A DNA stretch of 64,000 nucleotides from NCBI GenBank assembly GCA_902728285.1, contig CACVBU010000783.1, forward strand, positions 124,001-188,000, written 5' to 3'. The stretch comes from Clytia hemisphaerica. Taxonomy: Eukaryota; Cnidaria; Hydrozoa; Leptothecata; Clytiidae. A program made the translations under genes and the position numbers. Every line of letters begins with the position of its first letter. The stretch's first letter is position 1. Shown here in pieces: positions 45,300 through 58,103 of the stretch. A model generated the notes under the pieces. The model was not told the DNA's origin. It was given only the letters and a program-made list of their open reading frames with translations, and did not search any database.

Positions 45300-45538
45300 A
45301 ACGTTTTTTTATTAGAACAAATTATATAAGAAGATAATGCTTCGATGGCCAGAATGTTAAGAACAATTTTTTAAGGCTTCGTGTCTAAAACTTTAAGAAA
45401 ATAGGTAAAAATGGTCACAAAAGGGTGAAATCAAGAACATTTTAAGAACATTTTAAGAACATTTTTAGGCTTGAAACCCAAAAAGTTAAGATCATCCGAA
45501 GGCTTCAAAAATTTTGGATGTTCTTATAAAAAAACGTG
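45300..45538 (-). mobile_element. Foldback MITE, GTTCTTA family
   Basis: AACGTTTTTTTATTAGAAC at the left and GATGTTCTTATAAAAAAACG before TGTA at the right; TTAAGAACA motifs inside. Closest to 42231-42476; the two bracket the GGGTGGGG element. Confidence 0.75.
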
Positions 45539-45539
45539 T

Positions 45540-46709
45540 AGTTCCAAGGCTCTCTATATATTTATAGCTACATTTTAATTGATAGTAATTACTGAGAAGA
45601 GTTTATCAGCTCATTATAAACCAATCTTCAATCATTTTCCCAAATGAATATTTTGATGTCAGTAATTTTATTGCTGCTCCACTGACTACCTGTCTCCTAA
45701 TTGAAAAAGTTGGAGTTTCCAAAACAAGTTTGAAAACGTTCATTGTGTGTGCTTTCGTCAATAGAGCATCTTGATGTAGTTTTAATAGCTATAAATGTAG
45801 AAAAATTGAAGTTTATTTTAAAATTTGAAAACTGTTTAGGAAACTTTTTCAGATCTTGTCACAAATTCTTGGAAACGTTTATTTGTCATAAGATAGACAA
45901 ATAACGGTTTCAGGGAAATTGAAAAGTATCTTTCTTGTAAGCAACTTTTTCCTTGATCCCAAGGTGTTTTTTTCTTTACTCTAGTCTACTTCAGTTCATA
46001 TGGCCAAGGTTATCATTGTGGACATGAATCATTTTTGTTAGTTTTTTGTTCGCAGAGGAAAATATAAAGAAGTTGAAAAGAAAAATTAATTCATAAAAAC
46101 CGATATATGGTCTACAAAATATCGTTTCTAAGTTCAGCCAAAGATCTAGTATGTACACCAATGTTATCTTAACAAATATTTGACGATTGTTTTTCAACCT
46201 ACGACCAAGCTTTTTTGTTTTCCCTCTATATAGTTCATTATTTATTTTTTTAACGAATTTGAAAAGAAAAATTCACATATTCCCTTTCCATAACGTAATA
46301 GTAAAAACACAAGACTTGTAAAGCATATTCAACGTTTTGATTTTGGTTTTTATAATGGAGTTTTATGGAAGATATGAATGAATGTATGTCTGGATTTTAT
46401 TGATGAACTTGTAATGTTTTGTTGTTAATGTTCAAGGGAATCGGCCTAGCGAAAAAGGTTAGCACTATTTGGGGTATGTTTTTGCCCTTGCTACTATATT
46501 TATGGATTTCCATTTTAATACTAAAGATTTGTCAATTTTGTAAGCTTGACCTAGAATTACCAAGCTTATATACCGATTGCTAAGAATATTCTTGAATTGA
46601 TATTCATAGAGAATACTATCACCATGATATGTTTTATCTAAAGATACTCTCATTACATTTTGAACACCTAAAACCTGCTAAAACCAAAAAAACTTTAAAA
46701 GTTTGATAG
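45540..46709. other. No gene seen
   Basis: T-rich on the plus strand. No supported exon, RNA gene or repeat. Confidence 0.4.
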
Positions 46710-48810
46710 TTTCCCTGGGGAATGATTTTTAAGAAAACCAGTTATGTCAATATACGTAGGAGAAAATTTACTTTACGTCTTCAAATAATATGGCTTAGGA
46801 CAAACTTTGTTTTCAAATTACTTTCTCAATTGTATGGTTTCCTCTTGTTCGCAACTACACTGGATTACGATGTTCTGTGTTTATAAGATTTGAAGATTAA
46901 TTTGTCCGTTAGCTATTTCGGTGGTGCTTGTAATCTTAAGAAACATTTTTTTGGTACTGGACTGAAAGAGGGCCTATGACGTTCGTAGAGACAGAAAGAA
47001 ATGAAAGTTGTGCTAATTTGGAATTCCAACCTTATGTCCAGTATTTTAAATTCGGGTTAATAATATTAATATTAATATTCAAGCAATATGCAATTGAATA
47101 CTGAATGTATTCGATATTCATAATATTCTTTTCTCACCATAATATATATTTTATTTAAAGATACTCTCATTATATACTCATTTATACTTTAAAAGTTTGA
47201 TAAACTTTGCTTTCGTTAAATTTGGATGGGATGCAAGAGAATGAGGGTGGTGTTTTGTTTTAAAAATGTAAGAATAGAGAATTAAAGGTATTCTGTATTT
47301 ATGACGTCTTTCTGCAGTTTGGTGTTACTCAACTCTAGTCTGAAATCGAAAGTTTGTCTTTCAATTCATGAATAGTTGGTTAAAGAAGGGCTACTTTTGT
47401 TGGAGTAAAGTGCTCAGGTAAGATTCTTGATGAACCACGCCTCTGTTTGATCAGGGAAAAAGAATCTCAGCAGATATTTTTCATGTCAAGTATTGAATTT
47501 GAATTCATCCTTTTATCCTTCTTAGAAAGGATTTTTGAATGTCTTTTTGAATGTGTTGAAGGTATTGTTTTGTTCTGGATTTTACCATTCTATTGTAGAC
47601 TCATGCTTTATTCGAACTTCTATAACTCGGACTGATTCCAAACCCCCTTCAAGTCAAGAAGCAATCTTCAGATACTTTCTATAATTCGAATCTCTCTGTG
47701 TAATTCGAATAAATAAGATCCCTCTATCTAGCCTGGGAATCCATGCTATGATTTCTTCTTTGATAAACTGATGGCGAAATGTATAGCATGGTATGGGCTG
47801 AGAGTTTGAATTTCTCAGATCCTAATAACGGTTGAAAACATAGCCAATCTAATTTTGTTATTCTTTTAGATTACTGGTCACACTTTCTTAGAGAAAGCGC
47901 AACTTTCAAAATATCGTTTTTATTTTAGTAAGTGAGGACAGCGCTAAATTCGAATTTCCCACTGTAAAAAATTTGAGTCCAATATTGGACTCACAGCTCG
48001 AACCCGTCTTGTGTACATCAAATTATAAAAAAACACACGACGGGTCTCCTGTCTACCCTCTATCAAGCTTGAATTAGCTTGACTGTAGCTGAAATAATTC
48101 TGGTTTTTAAACCTTGGTTATAGTTTGAGATTTAACAAAAGTTTACAACAGACGAAAGTTCCATTTTTATTTCCCTCCTAAATTTACCTGGGGAATAATT
48201 TCTAAGAAAACCAAATTATGTCAATAAACGTAGGAGACAATTCACTTTACGTCTTCAAATAATATGGCTGACAAATTTGTTTTCAAATTACTTTTCCAAT
48301 ATTGTATAGTTTGCTCTGGTTCGCAACTACATTGGATTACAATGTTCTGGCTATGTTTATAGGATTTGAAGATTTTGATTTTCCCCAACTTTCGTCTAAA
48401 GAATTTTACTTTATCTCCATAGAATGTACATTCAATAAAGAGATTCTTTCCGTAGACACAAAATTTTTCCGATAAGAAAAATATGTCGATTTGTTTCCTC
48501 TTCATTTTCGCTTTGTTTTGTTGTGTGATTCATTTTCAAAACATTCTTTTGTTTTTGTTTTACCCAATTTCTATCCCAAGATTTTTCTCGATCAGGAAAC
48601 ATTTGTTTTTGGAATTCAAATTCATTGAAGTAGATTAGTTCTTATCGACGATGCTTGTATAGTCGTAAATTGAATGTTTGATCAAGGGAAAATTCTTTTT
48701 GGTACTGGACTAAAAGGGGGCCTATGCAGGGCCGGGAGGTCACCAACGACGTTAAAAGAGGCAGAAATAAAGTTGCAAGTGCTAATTTGGAATTCCAACC
48801 TTATAATGCC
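46710..48810 (+). repeat. Diverged segmental duplication, ~1.5-1.75 kb spacing
   Basis: 46710-46900 and 48180-48375 share AAGAAAACCA, TTACGTCTTCAAATAATATG and GTTCGCAACTACA blocks; 46946-47040 and 48697-48810 share TTTGGTACTGGACT and GCTAATTTGGAATTCCAACC. Order is kept, so a segment was duplicated in tandem and then diverged with unequal indels. No coding frame supported. Interval sequence near 47590-47720 has TTCGAA motifs of the Tigger-like family. Confidence 0.6.
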
Positions 48811-49097
48811 AATGGTTATAATTAAGACAGGCCTAGTCATTGTAAAAAACCCTTAATGACTATGATCCGACACTAGACCAAGTCTTTTGCCGTTAAATTG
48901 ACGGGGGTTCACGCTCTTCTTTCTCTATTTTCGTGACTTTCAAACTTTCAAGGAACACATTTTTTCTTAATTCTTTAGTCCTACAAATAATCCGAAAAAA
49001 TGAATAATCGAAGTTCATTAAAAATTTAAGATTTTCTTTTATCTTGCTCTCAGTTTTTCTTGTAAGTATGTAAAAAGAGATTCTACAATACATCGAA

Positions 49098-49615
49098 GTA
49101 GAAAATAAACTCCCTGTGACTCCTGAAAAGTTTAGAATATCTGAACATAAGGAGTTATGTAGCAGAAATCTCCCTGTGACTCCTGAAAAGTTTAGAATAT
49201 CTTAACATAAGGGGTTTGAAAGTTGAAGTATTCAGTTATACAGCAGAAATCTTCTAGAACTACCTGTAGCTGGAGTACTAGAGGTTTTAGACTTTTCTGC
49301 AAAAATTAATCAATGAAGGGGTAAAAGGAGACGAATTCACAGCGTAGTGTTAAAAAGATGTTATAGAGTTTTCAAGACTTTATTCTTTGATGTTTTTAAA
49401 AGCCTTATGTTCTTATGCATTGAAATAGAAAATCAACTCCCTGTGACTTCTGAAAAGTTTATAATATCTAAACTGAAAGTTGGAGTATGCAGTCATGTAG
49501 CAAAAATCTACTACTAGAGGTTTTGGACTTTTCTGCAAAAAGCGATCAATGAAGGGGTAAAAGGAGACGAATTCACAGTGCAGTGTTAAAAAGATGTTAT
49601 AAAGTTTTCAAGACT
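49098..49615 (+). repeat. Tandem duplication, ~335-bp spacing
   Basis: CTCCCTGTGACTCCTGAAAAG and the block AATGAAGGGGTAAAAGGAGA with CGAATTCACAG recur in two units; the first unit also has a ~70-bp internal duplication of its start. Confidence 0.75.
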
Positions 49616-51377
49616 TCTTTTTTCGATGATTTCTACATGTTCTTAGAAAGAAAATATCTGGGAACATGTAGGAAAGTTCAAAATGGAGTAAGAAACCATG
49701 TTGTTTGTGACCATAGGTTTGAACTACTGTGTACATTTATTTTATTAGGGAGACTTTTCCCATTGACATATTTGGTTCATTTATTTAATAAACTTCTGTT
49801 CTTTTCTCTCTATTCTTCATGTTTAGTATTTATCCCGATTTGGGAAGGAGGAAAGAAATAGGCGTTTTGTGCAAAAGAAGCCTTTCTGAGATAACATTTT
49901 GCAAGACATTTTCTTCTGGTCTGCATTTTATAATAATATGGATTTTTTTGTCATAAGGTTTCTAAAAATAAACTTTGATGTATTCTAGGAAGATTTTTCC
50001 CTGGAGTGTTTTTGCCATTATTCGCTTGTTTTTTTTCCGGTATATTTTTATGTTTGTAAAGAACTCGCATACAATTTTTTGTGTAATGCTTTTCTAAAGA
50101 ATTTATTGTTTTAAGATTGAATTGAGGATGGTAGATCAGCTCTTTCAATTGAAGTTGTTTTATTTGGGTTGATTTTCTGTTAATTCAGTGTTATTATTTT
50201 TCCAAATTGTTGTGGTCTTGTCGATCCTGTTTCTTGGTCTTTTCGTCTTGGCCATGATTTGTGAAAATTTCGATTTTCAACTGATCTTTTCAACTTCATC
50301 TTTAAAGATCGAAATATCGTTGAAAGATGTGTTTTATGTTTTGATATTTTCAACTGAGGATACGTCACAAAACGTTATCTTTCTTATACTGCCAGCCTGT
50401 ACCTATCAACCTGTACCTATCAGCTTTTCCAGCCGCTCTGTAACCCACTGGCAACCATTCTCTTTAGTTGTGGAGATTAGAGTGAAAATGCAGTATTTTT
50501 AAAATTGGTTCAGATCTCAACGCACAGAGTGTTACATTACGATCTCGCTAAGGCATTGCTACAGAACTTTTGTAGTTTCTCGAATTTCAGTTGTTTAGAG
50601 TTACATACCTGTAAAAGGAAAGGGAAAAATTTCACGATAGCTCTCTGTATTATTGTTATACCATCACTTGTTAAAAAAGATTCTCGTTTGATTTGTGGTG
50701 CTGTCGTGCGTTTTATTGATGTAGGTTTTTTGTCTGTTCTGAGTCATTAGAAACCTTCCAAGTGTGTAGGTTGCTATTAGACTTGCTATGGTGTCAACTT
50801 AGAGATTTTAAAGTCTTTTTTAAATGAATTACTTCATTGTTTTGAAATTATTTGGCTGTCTTAACACTAAGACAGAAGAGTGAGCTTGACTGAATAATTT
50901 TTAAAGTTCGCTTTCAAGATCTTTCAGGAACAGACAGTTAGAGGAACGAACTCAGGGCAACTTTTTCTTGTCTTCAAAATGCTCTTTAAAGACTTTAGCT
51001 GTACTCAAATGAGATTGAGACTTTTATTTATGGCTGGTTTCCAGAGTTAAAAAATTGGGTTTACAGTCCATTTGGCATTCTTTAAATTGTACTCTAAATT
51101 TCGATGTAATTTTCCGATGGGGATGGTATTCCAGCATATATTCTCGATATTTGCTTGCTAGCTAATGAATTCAATTTTTTATTTTAAGTATGGGCTGCGC
51201 TCGACTGTAGTGCAACGCCAAGGCAACCCGTGGTCAGAGTGAGGTAAACCTCGCTCCCTTGCCAGGGAAGATTTTGGCCGTTTTTTGTTATGAGAAGTGT
51301 GCTATATTTTTTGAGTGTGAAAATTTTGCACCTGTTGTTACTTTGTCATTTGTAAGGTTAACAAGTCCATATTTTAT
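49616..51377. other. No gene supported
   Basis: T-rich DNA. The open frame 50188-50502 starts with a hydrophobic run but has no homologue recognised and no supporting splice sites. Confidence 0.35.
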
Positions 51378-51523
51378 GTGTATAGCTCAGTAATCTAGGA
51401 CTTTTAGACAGTCTCTCGTTCGTTTTTACGGGGTCCACGGCCAACTGACTCGGCTATCTATGAACTGAACGGAACATCGGAAGGGGCGAGTATTCGAACC
51501 AACGCATATGGCCATCACTCCTC
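51378..51523 (-). mobile_element. SINE-like element with tRNA-like head
   Basis: On the minus strand GGTTCGAATACTCGCCCC resembles a tRNA B box. The distal part (CACGGGGTC-type, GACTTTTAGA) is shared with 3200-3300, 17446-17535 and 61630-61766. A clean A box is not seen. Confidence 0.55.
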
Positions 51524-51683
51524 ATTAAAACACCTCAACTTAAAAACTTCCATATTAGATTTATGGCTTGACTTTTACTTGCCTTTATCTGCACACCTCT
51601 GGTTGAGGATTCGCCCACTTGTTGACCTTCTCGCGCCATCTGACTCTATCACGTACGTCTATCATCTTTCTGCCGTTGCAATA

Positions 51684-51831
51684 GACGATATCGGCTTTCC
51701 GAATTCTCCCCGAATGATTACCCATGATGCATTTCGCAAAATAATTCACGGACAATATTGACTTACTGAATTTTTTTGCGCAATACATCATGGGTAATCA
51801 TTCGGGGAGAATTTAGTTAAGCCGATATCGT
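51684..51831. mobile_element. Foldback repeat (GACGATATCGGCTT arms)
   Basis: GACGATATCGGCTT, TTCTCCCCGAATGATTACCC and ATGATGCATTTCGCA on the left pair with TGCGCAATACATCAT, GGGTAATCATTCGGGGAGAA and AAGCCGATATCGTC on the right, leaving ~40 bases between. Confidence 0.8.
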
Positions 51832-53220
51832 CAATTGGAAGACCCGTGTCTTCCCTAATGACATCTTGCCATCTTTTCGCTGGTCTACCTCTCCTCTTTT
51901 AGATTAAATCCTTAGATTTACGAGGGAAGACATAACTGTTTATAGATGTAGTCGCTAGAGGTTTTAGCACATGATTAAATTCAAAATCGATTTAAGATTC
52001 AACTTTACTTGCTTAACGGTTTTAGTTTTCAAATAAGGATAATGTGTTGTGGTTTCTTAAATATGAAGCCTTTTTTATGAACTTTTAAGCATTTAAATTG
52101 TGGATTTATTTGATTAGGATTTCATGTCTGCAAGGTCTTTCTTAAAGTTATTTCCTGCTTACTGGCCTGCGTAAATCGATGATAATTTTTTTCCTTTGTT
52201 GCAATAATCTTACGCTTTCATCAAATATTCATATTTTGTTACGGACGCGCTGACAGACTGTAATTCACTCTCTAACAGTTAAGAATTTAAAACATATCTA
52301 AAAGAATTATTTTACAACACTGTTAGGATTTAAATGTCTAAATTTACTATATGTTTTACCACTATTTATGAGGATTTAAGCTGTGAATTTTATTCCATTG
52401 GTTTTGTTATAGAGTACTAACACCTTTACCGTTGAATATAGCGATTCAGAAATTCGAATCATTTTTGAATGTGAAAGTAAAAACATCTTTTCATTCGCAT
52501 TACGAAAGCTCTCTCCTGCTGATTTTTGAGGCTTTTTCACCGGAATTCAACTGTATTGTCTTCGTCTTCGCGCGCTGCGTAGAACGAAGATAGGGAAAGT
52601 TGGAAAAAACTAAGGGTAATTCTATTTTCAATGTGGTAGATGATTCTATCAAAGAGTGCTCGATGATCAGGACTAGATCTTCATAAAGTGTGCAAGAAAA
52701 AACAAAATTGAATTACGATAGTACTTTATTCAATGTTCTACACTTTTGACAGTTCCAGCCCATAAATTGTTCTCATCCTGCTCCTATATTCGGGTCAGAA
52801 TCGAGGCATTTTGATCTCTATAGCCAATTTTTGCTGCTTGAATTTAGGTCAAGTTGTTTGTCATATTTTTAAGGTTTAAAAAGAGTATATATTGATGTTG
52901 GTTATGGAAAATTGTTTTTGTGTTATTACTTTCGTTCGATTGATTATCATTGTAAACAAATCAAAACATCATTTGATATCCACACTGAATGAATGGTGTC
53001 AAAAAGGTCGATTGTATAGTCCATAGCCTCTTGTGTTTAGTTAACAACATAGTTTTGATTAGCGAGCGAGTTCATGTAGATCTAGTGTCATGTTACATAA
53101 ATTCAAAGACAAGATTGAACATATATGTTGTTGTGAATTTTTTGGTTAAATTTGGTTTTTATAGGTCATTAGACAACGCCTAGAGTCTTCACTTTCTCGG
53201 GAGGTTTCAGAAAGCTTTTA
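51832..53220. other. No gene seen
   Basis: No supported exon or repeat. Confidence 0.4.
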
Positions 53221-53397
53221 CAGTATACTCTCGCTAATTCGACCTCCAATGGGGAATCTTATTTGTTCGAATTACAGAGAAATTCGAATTCTAGAATGTA
53301 TTTTGAGCGGGTTTCTCCTTGACGAGGACTGGAAACGAGTTCGAATTATAGAATAAAGATTCGAATAACAGAAGTTCGAATAAGCGATAGTTTACTG
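53221..53397. mobile_element. Tigger/pogo-like MITE with iterated TTCGAATTA
   Basis: TA at 53219-53220 and 53398-53399; ends CAGTATACTCTCGCTAATTC and GCGATAGTTTACTG inverted. TTCGAATTAC, AATTCGAATTCT, GTTCGAATTATAG, ATTCGAATAAC and GTTCGAATAAG repeat inside. CAGT ends with TA targets fit pogo/Tigger in the Tc1/mariner superfamily. Confidence 0.85.
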
Positions 53398-54079
53398 TAG
53401 TTGGTTGAATGTTTGATGGAAGTTTTTTTTTCTTCAAAATTTTGTTTACGGTATTTGGCATCGAAAGTTTAGTATCAGTTTACACAATAAACATTTAAAA
53501 CGAAACCAGAAAAAAAATCTGTCTGCTGAAGCAGTATTTCCTAAGATGTACGTCATTTTTGACCTTGATATGTCTGAGAGAGGTTTTACCCCCTCTTACC
53601 CTTTTGACTGTGTCTTTTGATGTCAGAAGTTGTTACGTCATGCAATGCGTCATCTTCGAGACTTTGACCTTTTTTATGGCTTGTTCTTCAACAAGGCTTT
53701 TAAAATATTTCTACGAACGGGAAAGTTTCGTTAATTGTTTTTCAACTGCCTGCATAGACAAGAGCATCTTTCTTTGTCCTTAAAGTTCAAGGAATTAAAA
53801 AAAAGGTGAAAAGTAAGGACAGTATGGATAAAGTATGGATATGACATGGAATGGTACATTGTACTCAAAACCTCATTGTACTCAAAAGATGCACTGATAC
53901 GAGAACCATCCCGAAGAGTGAAAGTACGATCTGGCAGTTTGCGTTTTGATCAGTCTAAAACATCCTGGCATTATAAAATCAGATTTATCATTTCTATCTA
54001 TCATAAGAGAACTAGGGAGGCGCTGTTGACGTCACAAACGTATATTTTGTCGATGCTCTCTTTACATAGATAAACGTTA

Positions 54080-54328
54080 CACGTTTTATTATCAAGAACA
54101 AACTATATAAGAACATAAGGCTTTGATGGCCAAAATATTAAGAACAAGTTAAGAACATCTTAAAGGCTTTGCAGACTCAAAAACAGCCTATTTCATAGGA
54201 AAATGGACAAAAATACCCAAAAAATGGTAAAAATAGAAACATGCTAAGAACATTTTTAGGTTTAAAACTCAAAAAGTCTAGAACATCCGAAGGTTTCAAA
54301 AAATCTGCATGTTCTTATGAAAAATGTG
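54080..54328 (-). mobile_element. TA-flanked foldback MITE, GTTCTTA family
   Basis: TA at 54078-54079 and 54329-54330; CACGTTTTATTATCAAGAAC and GCATGTTCTTATGAAAAATG ends; TTAAGAACAAGTTAAGAACA inside. Confidence 0.8.
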
Positions 54329-54592
54329 TAAATATTATGTGTAGTCACTGCCAACTTCATGTTTGACTTATTATCTTTTAATACTAACTGTTTAATAATA
54401 ACTCGAATACTACACACTATTAATGCTCTTAACTATCGTCAATTGGATCATTCGCAGTTATGTTTGTTATAAGAATCTTAAACGTAAGCACTTATTCTTA
54501 AAACTAATTCGATAATGTGATCTTTCTGGTGTACACCATTGGCTAGAATTTTAAATAAAAACTTCAAATATTCAATTTCGTATATTCTGATA

Positions 54593-54760
54593 CAGTATAG
54601 TCTCCTTTACTCGAACCTGTATATATAGCTTGGAGAATTTTTCTTCTTCCTTCTGTTAACAATACTTTATAAAACTTACTCTATAACTCAAACAAATTTC
54701 CTTAACTCGAACAAATTTGTGTTTCCCGTGAGTGTTCGAGTTATAGAGACTCCACTATAT
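54593..54760. mobile_element. Tigger/pogo-like MITE with iterated AACTCGAAC
   Basis: TA precedes CAGTATAGTCTCCTTTACTC; the right end is GTTCGAGTTATAGAGACTCC. Same terminal plan as 53221-53397, but the iterated motif is ACTCGAAC/GTTCGAGT rather than TTCGAAT. Confidence 0.7.
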
Positions 54761-55116
54761 TATAACACTATTTAATTATGGCTAAGACCTGCCATTTCTT
54801 TAATTTAAAATTACGCATTAGCTTTCTTTTATGATATCGATCATTGACGGAGTATTGTTCTTATAAAAACATGAGGAAGATACATGCAGGGCAGTGTATG
54901 ATCAATTATGTTGTCATGAAATAGTAAATAATAATTGACAAGCAAATTAACATGACTGATATTGAATTAGATAGACGTGTGTCACTTGTTATAGTCTTGT
55001 GTCGATTGTGATTTGTGTTTTGAAATGTTATTTCTGATTTTTCAGGTAGCGTTGATATAGTTCAGGTATAAACTTATTTCTTTTTTATGATTTTTGTTGG
55101 CGAAAACAAAAAATGG
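54761..55116. other. No gene seen
   Basis: AT-rich sequence; a possible acceptor TTTTTCAG at ~55045 has no convincing exon after it. Confidence 0.35.
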
Positions 55117-55779
55117 CGCTAATAGTTCTGTTTTTTTTTACTTCTTCTACTTCCTTTCGTACTGTAGTTGGGATAACATTCCACTAACTTTCCGGAAAAT
55201 TTCCCGGGATAGTCGATATCAGTTTGGAAAGGCTTTTTTCTAAAGGTGCAGAAAATGTTGACTGGCGAAATTGTATATATAAGTTATAACTTGCTGAATC
55301 AGACCCCGGAGTCCTGGTCTTTTTCCGATAGAAATGTGACAGTGGAATCTTACCACGGCTACGGTACTTTATATTTTGGTTTGATAGCAGCTATTCGTCA
55401 GAACAGTGCCTTTGATACGAAACAGACGTACACAAAATAAATTGTGGTTTTTTTACAGAAGCGAGAACTTTAAAGTCTTTAATGACGCCAGACTTAAGAC
55501 TAAATTACGACAAGGAATTTTTTATAGTTCCTCTTATGGCAGATGAAAAAATATTTATTCGGCGTATGTTTCTTGTTCCTTGTACGGAATACTTTGATGT
55601 TTTCCAAATTGAAATCTGGAAGACTGTTTCGTAGCCAAATGCTGCAAATTGAGTTCGTTGATAAAACTAAACTAAGCTCAAAAATGATGGATGGTTGTAA
55701 TTTGTGTTTCTAACAACTAGTTTTGTAACATAGTTGTCTTCAGGTAGAAGTGATGTTGTTTTTTGGTACGCTAATAATT

Positions 55780-56125
55780 TTTTTTTTTGTGTCGAATATA
55801 TTATCTTAACTTATACAATAATAAAAGCCGGAGGCATTCCCGGTACGCTATAAAACAATTCTAATAAACTTCTTTTAAAAATAGCTAGTTTGGGAAATTT
55901 AATAAATAAATAAAAATTTAGAAATTGATTTTGGAAATTGCTTCAGCAATTTCAATGTCATTTGATTCAGTGAGGTTTTGGTCTCTCAATGACCGTGAAC
56001 CTCTAACACACATGATAATACAATTGTTCAGGGCAAATGAAATCTTTCGATTTATCCAATTTGTCACGATATTGTAGTTAATTCCACGCTTTTCAGCAAT
56101 CATTTGGCTGAGTCTCTGATAAAAT
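55780..56125 (-). pseudogene. 5'-truncated LINE fragment with 12-bp target duplication
   Basis: Inserted on the minus strand between two copies of ACGCTAATAATT (55768-55779 and 56126-56137), with a poly(T) at the left representing its A-tail. It encodes only the last ~60 residues, with ISFALNNCIIMCVRGSRSL and a stop at 55918. The CVRGSR block and position match the C-terminus of the LINE at 24897-25751, so it is the same superfamily with an R2-like C-terminal region. Confidence 0.8.
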
Positions 56126-57150
56126 ACGCTAATAATTCTGTTTTTTTACTTCTTCTACTTCCTTTCGTACCGTAGTTTGGGATAACATTCCACTAACTTT
56201 CCGGAAAATTTCCCGGGATAGTCGATATCAGTTTGGAAAGGCTTTTTTCTAAAGGTGCAGAAAATGTTGACTGGCGAAATTGTATAACTCGCTGAATCAG
56301 ACCCCGGAGTCCTGGTCTTTTTCCAATGGAAAAGTGACAGTGTATTATAGTGCGGGAAGTGGAATCTACATATACGGTACATTATATTTTGGTTTGATAG
56401 CAGCTATTCGTCAGAACAGTGCCTTTGATACGAAACAGACGTACGCAAAATAAATTGTAGTTTTTTTATCAGAAGCAAGAAGTGTCTAAGAACTTTAAAG
56501 TCTTTAATGATGTCAGACTTAAGACTGAATTACGACGGACTTAAGACTAAATTACGACAAGGAATTTTTTATAGTTTCTCTTATAACAGATGAAAAAATA
56601 TTAATTCGTATGTTTCTTGTTCCTTGTAAGGAACACTTTGATGTTTTCCAGATTTCAAACTGGAAGACTTCTTCGTAGTCAATTGCTGTAAATTGAGTTC
56701 CTTGATAAAACTAAACTAAACTCAAAAATGATGGATGGTTGTAATTTGTGTTTCTAACAACTAGTTTTGTAACAAAGTTATTTTCAGGTAGAAGTGATGT
56801 TGTTTTTGGTGCGCTAATAATTCTGTCTTTTTACTTATTCTACTTCCCTTCGTACCGTAGTTTGGGATAAGATTCCACTAACTTTCCGGAAAATTTCTCG
56901 GGATAGTCGATATCACTTTGGAAAGGGTTTTTTCTAAAATTGCAGAAAATGTTGACTGGCGAAATTGTATAACTCGCTGAATCAGACCCCGGAGTCCTGG
57001 TCTTTTTCCGATGGAAAAGTGACAGTTTATTATAGTGCGGGAAGTGGAATCTACATCTACGGTACATTATATTTTGGTTTGATAGCAGCTATTCGTCAGA
57101 ACAGTGCCTTTGATACGAAACAGACGTACGCAAAATAAATTGTAGTTTTT

Positions 57151-58103
57151 GGACCTACCCCGGTGGGGTGGAGGTCCTATAAATTAACCCGTGTTCGTTA
57201 GTTAGTTAGTTAGTACGTTAGTTACCAACTTTTCTCGAGATTGGATCATTCAATTTTTCTGATTTTTTGCACAAAGGTGCATTACTATAAACCCTCGAAT
57301 GTGACGGAGCCCGATTTTCGAAAAAAAAATTTTTCCGGCCGGTAGAACCGGAAATGTCCCGAAAAAAGCGGTTTTTTGAGATTTTCTCGAGATTTTATCA
57401 TTAGTTTTTTGCGATTTTTTGCACATAGATGCACATTAGTACTGCCGAAAAGGTGTCGAAAACCGTTTGCCGAAAAAAAATTTTTTCCGGTCTGTAGAAC
57501 CGGAAATGTGCCGGAAATCGTCGTTTTTTCACATTTCCGTCACATTTTTTCAACTTATTTAATTGTTTCTTTACAGAAAAATGTTCTTTATGATGATGCC
57601 CAAAACTTAGCATCGTTTGATTTCCAAAAAAATCATCCTTTGAATCCGGAACTCCTTAAAAATCGCCGGAACAGCCGAAAACCGGCGTAAAACGGTTTTC
57701 CTTCATTTTTTCAACTTATACTCGACAGATTTTCATGATTTTTTGCACAATGATGTAAAATGGCAATGCCCAAAATGTGACAGAGCCCAATTTTCGAAAA
57801 AGAAATTTTTCCGGCCGCTAGAACCGGAAATGTCCCGAAAAAAGCGGTTTTTTGAGATTTTCTCGAGATTTTCTCATTAGTTTTTTGCGATTTTTTGCAC
57901 ATAGATGCACATTAGTACTGCCGAAAAGGTGTCGAAAACTGTTTGTCAAAAAATTTTTTTTTCCGGTCTGTAGAACCGGAAATGTGCCGGAAATCGTCGT
58001 TTTTTTCACATTTCCGTCACATTTTCCGTAAAATTATACATTACTTCCATTAAATTCTAATTATTCGTTTTATAAATAGGTAGGTCCATTAAAGTATTAC
58101 TTG
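57151..58103 (+). mobile_element. Foldback-ended element with internal duplication
   Basis: Starts GGACCTACC and carries GGTAGGTCC at 58079-58087; comparison with the uninterrupted unit places the insertion in a T-run and the right border near 58103. Two ~260-bp direct repeats (57305-57560, 57780-58035) share GAACCGGAAATGTCCCGAAA and CGAGATTTT blocks; CCGGAAATG is iterated. A (TTAG)n run is at 57203-57222. Confidence 0.75.

Noticed and set aside
50188..50502. Small membrane protein
   Set aside because: The hydrophobic start reflects T-rich sequence; no splice context or homologue.
56155..57067. Two similar 75-codon minus-strand frames
   Set aside because: Copies of the tandem unit; no homology recognised, and the plus-strand frame of the same units is as open.
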